NCBI GenBank assembly: GCA_033809015.1
Contig: JAPXMM010000096.1
Span: forward strand, 1-9,691
Direction: 5' to 3'
Source of the DNA: DTU049 sp033809015
Lineage (GTDB): Bacteria > Bacteroidota > Bacteroidia > Bacteroidales > DTU049
Length of the DNA: 9,691 bases
In this document: piece after piece, positions 1-6,112 of the stretch
How positions within the stretch are numbered: the stretch's first letter is position 1
How the letters are laid out: each line of letters opens with the position of its first letter
Position numbers and translations under genes: made by a program
The notes under the pieces: model-generated
Databases searched by the model: none
What the model was told of the DNA's origin: nothing
Seen by the model: the letters and a program-made list of their open reading frames with translations, nothing else

Positions 1-565
1 TAATATAACTCTGTTTGGATTTTTGTTTTTTTGTTATTTTGAGATATTCTGAATAACTATATGGGAAGATTTCAAATTTCACATACCTACCAGAAAGTAA
101 TGTAGCCAATTCTCCAGATAACATCTGTGAATTGGAACCAGTGATAAATATTTCATAATCTTCAGAGTAATTTTGTGAATATGAATTCACAAAACGCTCC
201 CAACCATCTATCATTTGTATTTCATCAATAAAAAGATAAACCTTACCTTGAGGTTGTAATTCCTTTTTATATTTTTTTACAATATCATCTAACTCAAGGT
301 ATGTTGTGATAAAATCATAATCTGTAAATTCTTTATTTATTAAAAAAATATTCTCTGGTGCAATGCCTTCATTTATTAATTGTTTAGCTATTTGTCTTAA
401 AATATAACTTTTGCCCACTCTTCTCTGTCCCACTAAGACTTTTACAAGTTTTGTATTTAGATAATATTTGATTTTTTCAGTATAAGAACTACGTGGAAAT
501 CCTGTTGCTATTTTGTTATTATTCCAAAAATTATATTTTGCTAATTTTGCAATATTTTCGTCCAT
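1..565 (-). CDS. P-loop ATPase, AAA_14/DUF4143 type (C-terminus beyond window)
   Basis: An open frame of 188 codons runs from an ATG at 565 off the left edge, so only the N-terminal half or less is seen. Residues 46-53 (GQRRVGKS) are a Walker A loop. Residues 110-117 (YLFIDEIQ) are a Walker B strand with catalytic Asp-Glu followed by the IQ typical of this family. Residues 142-149 (TGSNSQML) match the sensor-1 region, and SGRY near 158-161 followed by the FEIFPYSYSEY stretch is the usual AAA_14 signature. Family proteins are about 380-450 residues with a C-terminal DUF4143 domain, which would lie outside the window. They are common stand-alone accessory ATPases in Bacteroidota, and their cellular role is poorly defined. 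The gene is divergent from the glycan island and separated by 144 bases, so it is probably not part of the pathway. The ATPase fold is clear; the function is unknown. Confidence 0.88.
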   Translation of the reverse strand, partial: MDENIAKLAKYNFWNNNKIATGFPRSSYTEKIKYYLNTKLVKVLVGQRRVGKSYILRQIAKQLINEGIAPENIFLINKEFTDYDFITTYLELDDIVKKYKKELQPQGKVYLFIDEIQMIDGWERFVNSYSQNYSEDYEIFITGSNSQMLSGELATLLSGRYVKFEIFPYSYSEYLKITKKQKSKQSYI

Positions 566-580
566 ACTTGAAAATTTTTA

Positions 581-588
581 CAAAATTA
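581..588 (-). promoter_or_regulatory. Candidate -7 box (TAnnTTTG) for the ATPase gene
   Basis: Read on the minus strand this is TAATTTTG, a full match to the Bacteroidota -7 consensus TAnnTTTG. It ends 15 bases before the ATPase ATG at 565. I see no TTG-type -33 element at the usual distance upstream, and this background is so AT-rich that chance matches are expected. The call rests on the match and the position only. Confidence 0.35.
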
Positions 589-695
589 ATAATTTTTTCT
601 AATATACTTGAAAAAATTGCATTTCATAGATAATAAAGAGATAACTTGTGAATTTACTATGTTTATATTTAATTTTCTTTTTTTAAAAAATTTTG

Positions 696-703
696 TATTT
701 TTG
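696..703 (+). promoter_or_regulatory. Candidate -7 box (TAnnTTTG) for the glycan island
   Basis: TATTTTTG matches the Bacteroidota -7 consensus and ends only six bases before the ATG at 710, so a transcript from it would be leaderless or nearly so. No clear -33 element is present. As the only matching site before the first island gene, it is the best candidate for the start of the transcription unit covering 710-2887 and possibly further. Confidence 0.35.
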
Positions 704-709
704 TAAATT

Positions 710-1648
710 ATGTCTCCATTATATTTTTCAGTAGTTCTACCAGCATATAACACTCCTCCAGATATATTGAGGCGAGCAATAGATAGTGTATTAAATCAGA
801 AATATCCTTATTTTGAATTAATAATCGTAGATGATGGTTCTGAACCTTCATTAGAGCCAATTGTGAGAGAATATACAGATGGAAGAATTGTTTTTATTCG
901 TCATCCACAAAATCGTGGTGCTGGAGCAGCACACAATACAGGTATAAAAGCAGCTAAATATGATTGGATAGCCTTTATTTGCCATGATGATGAGTGGCTG
1001 CCTAATAAATTAGAAGTATGTGTGCCGTATATTGAACAAAATTATCCACAGTATAAATTTTTCTTTCATTTGCCGATAGTAATAGGTAAAGAAGATGAGA
1101 TAAATGATGAACCTTTTAATAATCAAAAACATAAAACTGATAATTATTATCTAAATTTTTTAATAGGTACAAATTTAATAATTCAAACATCTTGTATTAT
1201 TATAAATAGAGAATGCTTTGATAAATATGGATTTTATGATGAAACTGGTGTCTTGATAGATTGGGATATATATTTGCGTTTTTCCAAATATATTGATTTT
1301 TATTGTATAAATGAGTTATTAAGTAAATATTATTTTACTTCTTTAGGCATTACTCATTTTAATAATATTTCTAATAGTAAAATTGCAGGTAACAATTTTT
1401 TTAAGTTTTTTCGTAAATGGGAAAAAGAAATAAAAAAAGACAAATTTGCTTGTAAATATTGGGTTCTAAGATTGAATTCTTTTGCAATTGCTTATCTTGA
1501 GATGAACAAGCCATTATATGCTTTAAGGGCATATTGGGAGTCCATAAAACTTAATCCCTTTTGGCGAGGTAATTATTTTGATTTAATTAAAAATTTGCCT
1601 ATAATTATTAAAATAATGATAAAGAATAAATATTTAAAATTAAATTAA
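710..1648 (+). CDS. GT2 family glycosyltransferase with altered DXD region
   Basis: A 312-residue GT-A fold transferase expected to move a sugar from a nucleotide-sugar donor to a growing surface glycan at the inner membrane. The first beta strand is FSVVLPAYN (6-14), the nucleotide-binding acidic motif is VDDGS (40-44), and NRGAGAAHNTGI (68-79) is the conserved loop after strand 3. The DXD region reads FICHDDEW (89-96). By alignment with the two paralogues at 2936 and 3828, which read FQDSD here, the first Asp is replaced by Cys91. The acceptor-side motif is IDWDIYLR (183-190). The last 60 or so residues resemble one TPR helical pair and end in FWRGNYFDLI from residue 284, shared with the paralogues. 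Family membership is firm; sugar and linkage cannot be read. The start at 710 puts strand 1 at the normal distance from the N-terminus. The next gene follows after nine bases. Confidence 0.92.
   Translation: MSPLYFSVVLPAYNTPPDILRRAIDSVLNQKYPYFELIIVDDGSEPSLEPIVREYTDGRIVFIRHPQNRGAGAAHNTGIKAAKYDWIAFICHDDEWLPNKLEVCVPYIEQNYPQYKFFFHLPIVIGKEDEINDEPFNNQKHKTDNYYLNFLIGTNLIIQTSCIIINRECFDKYGFYDETGVLIDWDIYLRFSKYIDFYCINELLSKYYFTSLGITHFNNISNSKIAGNNFFKFFRKWEKEIKKDKFACKYWVLRLNSFAIAYLEMNKPLYALRAYWESIKLNPFWRGNYFDLIKNLPIIIKIMIKNKYLKLN
1559..1597 (+). repeat. 3' gene-end repeat, copy 1
   Basis: This 39-base stretch near the end of the first GT2 gene matches 3767-3805 at 37 of 39 positions by hand alignment, and also aligns with 4656-4694. 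It encodes the FWRGNY-DLIK tail. It is a within-gene homology block shared by three paralogues, not a mobile repeat. Confidence 0.8.
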
Positions 1649-1651
1649 GGA
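1648..1651 (+). promoter_or_regulatory. Shine-Dalgarno-like AGGA before the GT4 gene
   Basis: AGGA overlaps the last base of the preceding stop codon and lies six bases before the ATG at 1658. It is the only purine-rich ribosome-binding-site-like sequence I see at good spacing in the island, where the other starts follow A/T runs. It supports the choice of 1658 as start. Confidence 0.4.
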
Positions 1652-1657
1652 ACAATC

Positions 1658-2887
1658 ATGAAAATAGCATTTATTGTTACAGTTTTCCCTGCATTATCAG
1701 AAACTTTTATTCTAAATCAAATAACTGGTTTAATGGATTTAGGGCATGAGGTTGATATATATTCTAGATATAATCCTAATGAGTGTAAGGTGCACGATGA
1801 CATAGAGAAATACAATCTAATGGATAGAGTTTGCTATTATGATTTTTTTAATATACCGCCAAATAAAATTAAACGTGTAATAAAAGGTATAAAACTAATT
1901 GTTACAAATTTTTATAAAGATCCTTTGGGTATTTTGAGAGCATTGAATGTTTTTAAATATGGTAAAGATGCAATGTCGCTCAAGCTATTATATACTATCA
2001 TACCTTTTTTAGGTAAAAGAAATTATTATGATATTATTCATTGTCACTTCGGTCCTAATGGAGAATGGGGAATTTTATTAAAAAGATTAGGAGTAAAAGG
2101 TAAAATTATTACATCATTTTATGGTTATGATGCTAGTGCATATATTGATGATGATAATATTGGTATATATAAAAATCTATTTAATTATGGTGATATTTTT
2201 ATTGTAATTTGTAATTATATTAAAAATAAATTGATTAAATTAGAATGTAATGAAAATAAAATTATAAAACATCCTCTTGGAGTAGATATAGAAAAATTTA
2301 ATTTTAAAAAAATACAAAAATCAAATAATAATATAAATATATTAACAATAGCTAGATTGGTAGAAAAAAAAGGAATAGAATATTCTATAAAAGCTGTTGC
2401 GAAAGTAATAAAAAAATATCCAAATTTAAAATATATAATTGTAGGTGATGGTCCTTTAAAAGATCAATTATTATGTTTGATTTCGGAACTAGGAATTAAT
2501 GAACAAGTAAAAATTTTGGGATGGAAAGCTCAAAATGAAATCATAGAATTATTTAAAAAATCCCATATATTTGTTTTAGCAAGTATAACTGCCCAAAATG
2601 GAGACCAAGAAGGCACCCCAACAGTATTATTAGAAGCACAAGCAACAGGTCTTCCAATAATTTCAACTTTTCATAGTGGAATACCAGAAATAGTTTTAGA
2701 TGGTCAATCAGGTTTTTTAGTTCCAGAGAGGGATGTAGATGCTATGGCAGGGCGATTAGAATATCTCATAGAGCATACAGAAATATGGACAGAAATGGGC
2801 AGGGCTGGTAGAAAATTTGTAGAAGAAAATTTTGATATTAAAAAACTAAATAAACAATTAGTAGAAATATATGAAAATATTATATAA
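1658..2887 (+). CDS. GT4 family (GT-B fold) glycosyltransferase, WcaL-like
   Basis: A 409-residue retaining glycosyltransferase of the GT-B fold, likely adding a hexose to a lipid-linked glycan on the cytoplasmic face. The N-terminal acceptor domain opens with a strand and then FPALSETFI (10-18), the hallmark of WcaL-type colanic-acid-like transferases. HCHFGPNG (128-135) and FYGYDAS (154-160) are further family motifs. The C-terminal donor domain starts near 226 with ILTIARLVEKKG (228-239), continues with IVGDGPL (261-267), and carries the EX7E catalytic motif as E318 and E326 in EGTPTVLLE. Length is normal for the family. It follows the first GT2 gene by nine bases and is presumably cotranscribed. 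The segment from about 2580 to 2825 is far richer in GC than the rest of the gene. Exact donor and acceptor are unknown. Confidence 0.93.
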   Translation: MKIAFIVTVFPALSETFILNQITGLMDLGHEVDIYSRYNPNECKVHDDIEKYNLMDRVCYYDFFNIPPNKIKRVIKGIKLIVTNFYKDPLGILRALNVFKYGKDAMSLKLLYTIIPFLGKRNYYDIIHCHFGPNGEWGILLKRLGVKGKIITSFYGYDASAYIDDDNIGIYKNLFNYGDIFIVICNYIKNKLIKLECNENKIIKHPLGVDIEKFNFKKIQKSNNNINILTIARLVEKKGIEYSIKAVAKVIKKYPNLKYIIVGDGPLKDQLLCLISELGINEQVKILGWKAQNEIIELFKKSHIFVLASITAQNGDQEGTPTVLLEAQATGLPIISTFHSGIPEIVLDGQSGFLVPERDVDAMAGRLEYLIEHTEIWTEMGRAGRKFVEENFDIKKLNKQLVEIYENII

Positions 2888-2894
2888 ATATTAG

Positions 2895-2902
2895 TAATTT
2901 TG
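2895..2902 (+). promoter_or_regulatory. Candidate internal -7 box (TAnnTTTG)
   Basis: TAATTTTG lies in the 48-base gap between the GT4 gene and the next GT2 gene, ending 33 bases before the ATG at 2936. It matches the Bacteroidota -7 consensus but has no recognisable -33 partner. It could give the tandem GT2 pair its own promoter. Confidence 0.3.
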
Positions 2903-2935
2903 CCTCTTATTAATAAATAAATTAATAGTGAATAA

Positions 2936-3814
2936 ATGAAAAATAATTCACCCAAAGTATCTATAATATTACCTACATATAACAGAGCTCATATAATAGA
3001 AAAAGCAATACAAAGTGTTTTAAACCAAACTTATCAAGATTTCGAGATTATCATTATTGATGATGGGTCTAAAGATGATACCAAAAAAATAATCAGAGGA
3101 TTTCAAGAGAAAGATAATAGAATAAAATATATAAGATTCGAAGAAAATAAAGGGGCAGCAGCAGCCAGAAATGCAGGTATAAAAATGTCTAAAGGTGAAT
3201 ATATTACATTTCAGGATAGTGATGATGAATGGGTTATAGATAAGTTAGAAAAGCAGATGAAAATTATTGAAACTTCTTCTGAAAATATAGTAGTTTATTG
3301 TGGTTTTTGGAGAATAGATGGTGATGAGAAGACTTATATACCAGATATAAAAATATCAAATAGAGAAGGGAACATACATAAAGAACTCTTAAAAAGAAAT
3401 TTCATTGGCACACCTAGTATTTTATTGCTTAAAAAAAACTTAGAAAAAATAGGAATGTTTGATGAAAATTTGTCGCGTCTTCAAGATTGGGATTTAGTTA
3501 TTAGGCTTTCCAGATATTATAATTTTATATTAATTGATGAACCATTATACATATCTCATATTTTACCAGATGGCATATCTGTGAATGATGAATATTTAAT
3601 AAATTTACAAATTATTTTAGCTAAATATCAAGATGAGATATATAAAGATCATAAAATTATAAAAGCATGGTCTATAAAATTTAATTCTATAGCTAAATAT
3701 CTTTTAGATAACAATGATATTAAAAAAGCTAAACAATTATATTGGCGAGCTATCAAATTATATCCATTTTGGCGAGGTAATTATATTGATTTAATTAAAT
3801 ATTTGTTTAAATAA
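2936..3814 (+). CDS. GT2 family glycosyltransferase, tandem paralogue 1
   Basis: A 292-residue GT-A transferase with an intact catalytic set. VSIILPTYNRA (8-18) is strand 1, IDDGS (41-45) binds the nucleotide, NKGAAAARNAGI (71-82) is the conserved loop, FQDSDDEW (92-99) holds the metal-binding DXD, and QDWDLVIRL (183-191) is the acceptor-side catalytic motif. The C-terminal region, about 245 to the end, looks like one TPR helical pair ending in YPFWRGNYIDLIKYL. It is closely related to the next gene at 3828: only 8 of the first 49 residues and 2 of 27 near the C-terminus differ, while the middle is much more different. A recent tandem duplication followed by central divergence is the simplest reading. 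It probably acts as one of several sequential transferases building a surface polysaccharide. Donor sugar unknown. Confidence 0.93.
   Translation: MKNNSPKVSIILPTYNRAHIIEKAIQSVLNQTYQDFEIIIIDDGSKDDTKKIIRGFQEKDNRIKYIRFEENKGAAAARNAGIKMSKGEYITFQDSDDEWVIDKLEKQMKIIETSSENIVVYCGFWRIDGDEKTYIPDIKISNREGNIHKELLKRNFIGTPSILLLKKNLEKIGMFDENLSRLQDWDLVIRLSRYYNFILIDEPLYISHILPDGISVNDEYLINLQIILAKYQDEIYKDHKIIKAWSIKFNSIAKYLLDNNDIKKAKQLYWRAIKLYPFWRGNYIDLIKYLFK
2950..3076 (+). repeat. 5' homology block of the tandem GT2 pair, copy 1
   Basis: This 127-base block aligns without gaps to 3842-3968 with about 12 mismatches by hand count, including an identical run of 31 bases (3006-3036 against 3898-3928). Several mismatches fall at third codon positions. 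It marks the duplicated 5' end of the two adjacent GT2 genes. Confidence 0.85.
3733..3807 (+). repeat. 3' gene-end repeat, copy 2
   Basis: This 75-base block aligns to 4622-4696 with 4 mismatches by hand count, a much closer match than in the central parts of the two genes. Its last 39 bases also match 1559-1597. It encodes the LYWRAIKLYP and FWRGNYIDLIKYL tail. Confidence 0.85.
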
Positions 3815-3827
3815 ATAAAAAATTTTT

Positions 3828-4709
3828 ATGATAAATCAAGCACCCAAAGTATCTGTAATATTACCTACATATAATAGAGCTTATATTATAGAAAAATCAA
3901 TACAAAGTGTTTTAAACCAAACTTATCAGGATTTTGAAATTATTGTTATAGATGATGGATCTAAAGATAATACGGAAGAGATAATAAAAGAATTACAAGA
4001 AAAAGATAACAGAATTAGATATTTAAGATTAAACATAAACAAAGGGGCATCACATGCCAGAAACGAAGGTATCAAGATAGCACAAGGAGAATATATTACA
4101 TTTCAAGATAGCGATGCTGAATGGATGCCTGAGAAATTAGAGAAACAAATAAAAGCAATTGAAAATAATCTTAAAATTATATACACAGGTTTATGGAGGA
4201 TAGAAGGAGGGAATAAATACTACATTCCTGATAAATATATATCTCAAAAAGAAGGATATATTTATAAAAAATTATTAAAAGGTGGCTTTGTAGATACAGT
4301 AAGCCTAATGGTAAATAAAGAATGTTTTAAAAAAGTGGGAGTATTTGATGAAAAATTACCTCTTCATGAAGATTGGGACTTAGCAATTAGACTTTCTAAA
4401 TATTATGAATTTAAATTAATTGATGAGCCTTTATTCATTTCACAATGTTATAAGGATAGCATTTCTTTAAATCAAGATGCTAAAATGAAAGCTATTGAAT
4501 TAATTTACTTGAAGTATCATAATGAAATTAATAGAGATATAAAACTTCGTAAGTCTTGGTCATTTTTATTCAATAATGTGGCAAAATTATATTTAAAAAA
4601 AAATAATAATAACAAAGCTAGACAATTGTATTGGCGAGCTATCAAATTATACCCAATCTGGCGAGGTAATTATATTGATTTAATTAAATATTTGTTAAAA
4701 AAGAACTAA
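3828..4709 (+). CDS. GT2 family glycosyltransferase, tandem paralogue 2
   Basis: A 293-residue GT-A transferase, sister of the preceding gene. Strand 1 is VSVILPTYNRA (8-18), the nucleotide motif IDDGS (41-45), the loop NKGASHARNEGI (71-82), and the acceptor-side motif EDWDLAIRL (181-189). The DXD region is FQDSDAEW (92-99): the D94-S95-D96 core is kept, but the following Asp present in the sister protein is Ala97. The C-terminal TPR-like helical pair and WRGNYIDLIKYL tail are shared with the genes at 710 and 2936. A run of nine A bases (4595-4603) in the tail region is a possible slippage site. The gene starts 13 bases after its neighbour's stop with no Shine-Dalgarno sequence, and is presumably cotranscribed. 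It converges on the inverted GT4 gene. Sugar specificity cannot be read. Confidence 0.93.
   Translation: MINQAPKVSVILPTYNRAYIIEKSIQSVLNQTYQDFEIIVIDDGSKDNTEEIIKELQEKDNRIRYLRLNINKGASHARNEGIKIAQGEYITFQDSDAEWMPEKLEKQIKAIENNLKIIYTGLWRIEGGNKYYIPDKYISQKEGYIYKKLLKGGFVDTVSLMVNKECFKKVGVFDEKLPLHEDWDLAIRLSKYYEFKLIDEPLFISQCYKDSISLNQDAKMKAIELIYLKYHNEINRDIKLRKSWSFLFNNVAKLYLKKNNNNKARQLYWRAIKLYPIWRGNYIDLIKYLLKKN
3842..3968 (+). repeat. 5' homology block of the tandem GT2 pair, copy 2
   Basis: Partner of 2950-3076, colinear with an offset of 892 bases, which equals the distance between the two start codons. About 12 mismatches in 127 by hand count. Confidence 0.85.
4622..4696 (+). repeat. 3' gene-end repeat, copy 3
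   Basis: Partner of 3733-3807 with 4 mismatches in 75. The similarity continues loosely past the stop codon: both genes are followed by a short A run, a T run and then ATGAT, at 3828 and at 4717 respectively. This suggests the duplicated unit included the start of the following gene. Confidence 0.8.
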
Positions 4710-4716
4710 AAATTTT

Positions 4717-4809
4717 ATGATTAAAAAAATAGTTAAATATTATAAATGTAATAAAAATATCTCACTTAATTATAAAAATCTATCAATGCTTCTATCTCTT
4801 CTTGTATAG
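4717..4809 (+). pseudogene. Possible truncated gene start cut off by the inverted GT4 gene
   Basis: An ATG at 4717, seven bases after the preceding GT2 stop, opens a frame of 30 codons beginning MIKKIVKYYKCNKNISLNYK and ending at TAG 4807-4809. The last part overlaps the 3' end of the minus-strand GT4 gene, so only about the first 17-20 codons could be original. The sequence around the ATG resembles that around the genuine start at 3828 (A run, T run, ATGAT). The Lys/Tyr-rich opening looks like the start of many glycan-locus acyl- or glycosyltransferases, but it is too short to assign. It may be the remnant of a plus-strand gene replaced or inverted when the GT4 gene arrived, or simply a chance short frame in AT-rich spacer. 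Confidence 0.25.
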
Positions 4810-6016
4810 TAGGCAATTTTGTATTTGAAGCCCCATTAGCCAGTTTATCATAAAAATCTTGATTATTTATAATGATTTTCAGATTTGAAAGGAGTGCAGC
4901 AGCATCTCCGGTTTTAATAATAATACCATTTTCATTATTTTTAATGATTTTATGCCCATAAAAATCGGTTGTGATCACAGGTATATTGTAATAAATAAAT
5001 TCACGTAAAACTCTGCAATACGTTTCTGAATATGATGGTACTATGCCCAGATGTTTGTCTCTAATTATTGTGTTCAGATCATTTGGTGTATAGTTTCCTT
5101 CATAAAAAAAATTATTAGGATATAAATTTATGAGCTTTTTTATTATTTCTGCATATTCATTATCAAACATATATCCATAAATATAAACTTCTATTATATC
5201 TTTGTAAAAATTATCCTGCAATAGCTCTTCTAAGGCTTTCAAAAAAATATCTATACCTTTGCGAGCTAGCAGTGAACCTAAAAATACTATTCTAAAAGGT
5301 TTTTCATATTTTCTAACAAAATATGTCCTTTCTAGAAAATCTAATCCGTGACTTATAACAGCAATTGGTTTATCAGTATGTATATATTTTAGAAACATAT
5401 TTTTAAAATCTTCATCTGAGAAAATAATCTTATCATAAATATTTTGATAAAGATATTGTACTTTATGTTTTTGATTCCTCAATAATAAGCTCAAACTCAA
5501 TTTTGTAATTAAATTAGTTTTATAATGATTCATAAAACACTGCTTGCATTTTTGAATATTTTCAGGACCTGCACAAGTTTGTATTTTGGGCTTTTCTATT
5601 AATAAATTTTGCTTAAAGCATATATCTTCGAAAAACCAAACTTCCCTTATTACTTTTAAATTTCTTTTTTTAAATTCTTTAAAAATCATTGGGTTAATAC
5701 TAAAATAACTATTAATGTGAATAATATCAGGGTTGAAATCATCTAAGATTTTGTTTAATTTATTTACAATATGTTTTTTCGTTATTAAATTTCTAATAAT
5801 ACTTTTTATAGATACAAAATTTTGATTATGTACTGGTAAAAAATAAATTTTACCAATTTCATTGTTTTTACCAATTTCATTATTATTAGAAACATTTAAA
5901 AATGCTATTTCATATTGCATTTTTTTTTGGTATAATGCTTGTTTATATGTAATTATTGGTATACCAGAGTTATCATCAGGCCATATTTTATCAGAAATAA
6001 ATAAAATTCGATTCAT
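4766..6016 (-). CDS. GT4 family (GT-B fold) glycosyltransferase with Cys cluster, inverted in the island
   Basis: A 416-residue GT-B transferase, the only island gene on the minus strand. The N-terminal domain begins RILFISDKIWPDDNSGIP (3-20), the glycine-containing opening of GT4 enzymes, with DIIHINSYF (97-105) in the middle. C133, C148, C157 and C160 occur in a stretch that corresponds to the W-x-x-C ... C ... C-x-x-C insertion seen in one GT4 subgroup, and may bind a metal. The donor domain shows RIVFLGSLLARKG (242-254), VPSYSETYC (326-334) and the EX7E pair E331 and E339, followed by the usual PVITTDFYGHKII stretch. ENG at 362-364 is the typical late glycine motif. An imperfect 18-base tandem repeat inserts NNEIGK twice near residues 45-56, and nine A bases lie in codons 30-33. 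Its 3' end converges with the GT2 gene ending at 4709. Substrate unknown. Confidence 0.92.
   Translation of the reverse strand: MNRILFISDKIWPDDNSGIPIITYKQALYQKKMQYEIAFLNVSNNNEIGKNNEIGKIYFLPVHNQNFVSIKSIIRNLITKKHIVNKLNKILDDFNPDIIHINSYFSINPMIFKEFKKRNLKVIREVWFFEDICFKQNLLIEKPKIQTCAGPENIQKCKQCFMNHYKTNLITKLSLSLLLRNQKHKVQYLYQNIYDKIIFSDEDFKNMFLKYIHTDKPIAVISHGLDFLERTYFVRKYEKPFRIVFLGSLLARKGIDIFLKALEELLQDNFYKDIIEVYIYGYMFDNEYAEIIKKLINLYPNNFFYEGNYTPNDLNTIIRDKHLGIVPSYSETYCRVLREFIYYNIPVITTDFYGHKIIKNNENGIIIKTGDAAALLSNLKIIINNQDFYDKLANGASNTKLPTIQEEIEALIDFYN
5851..5886. repeat. Two-copy 18-base tandem repeat inside the GT4 gene
   Basis: Unit 1 is 5851-5868 and unit 2 is 5869-5886. They share their first 14 bases and differ at a few positions after that. 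The unit is a multiple of three, so it duplicates six residues (NNEIGK) in the minus-strand GT4 protein without breaking the frame. The site is a variable loop of the N-terminal domain. Confidence 0.75.
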
Positions 6017-6095
6017 AAGATTTTTATTTTATTACAAAAAAATTTTTTGATAAAATTAACTAATAAAATTAAAATATTAATTTTAAAATTTATAG

Positions 6096-6103
6096 TAAAT
6101 TTG
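6096..6103 (+). promoter_or_regulatory. Candidate -7 box (TAnnTTTG) for the GT2/FkbM/GT2 operon
   Basis: TAAATTTG matches the Bacteroidota -7 consensus and ends nine bases before the ATG at 6113, in the divergent region between the inverted GT4 gene and the downstream trio. The geometry resembles the site before 710. No -33 element is seen. If it is real, the transcript has almost no leader, which also argues against an upstream TTG start at 6047. Confidence 0.35.
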
Positions 6104-6112
6104 TTAAAAAAA

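Noticed and set aside
1..565. Defence-system interpretation of the ATPase
   Set aside because: Only the ATPase half is visible and no nuclease, toxin or partner effector lies beside it. The AAA_14/DUF4143 motifs are enough to explain it.
2704..2955. Minus-strand open frame of 83 codons
   Set aside because: It is antisense to the conserved donor domain of the GT4 gene, with low-complexity Ser/Ile-rich translation and no family features.
5862..6050. Plus-strand open frame of 62 codons
   Set aside because: It is antisense to the conserved N-terminus of the inverted GT4 gene, and its hydrophobic translation is a by-product of that strand.
6047..6112. TTG start adding 22 residues to the GT2 gene at 6113
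   Set aside because: Family members begin at the first beta strand, which starts at the ATG. The extra segment is AT-rich spacer that also holds the candidate promoter.
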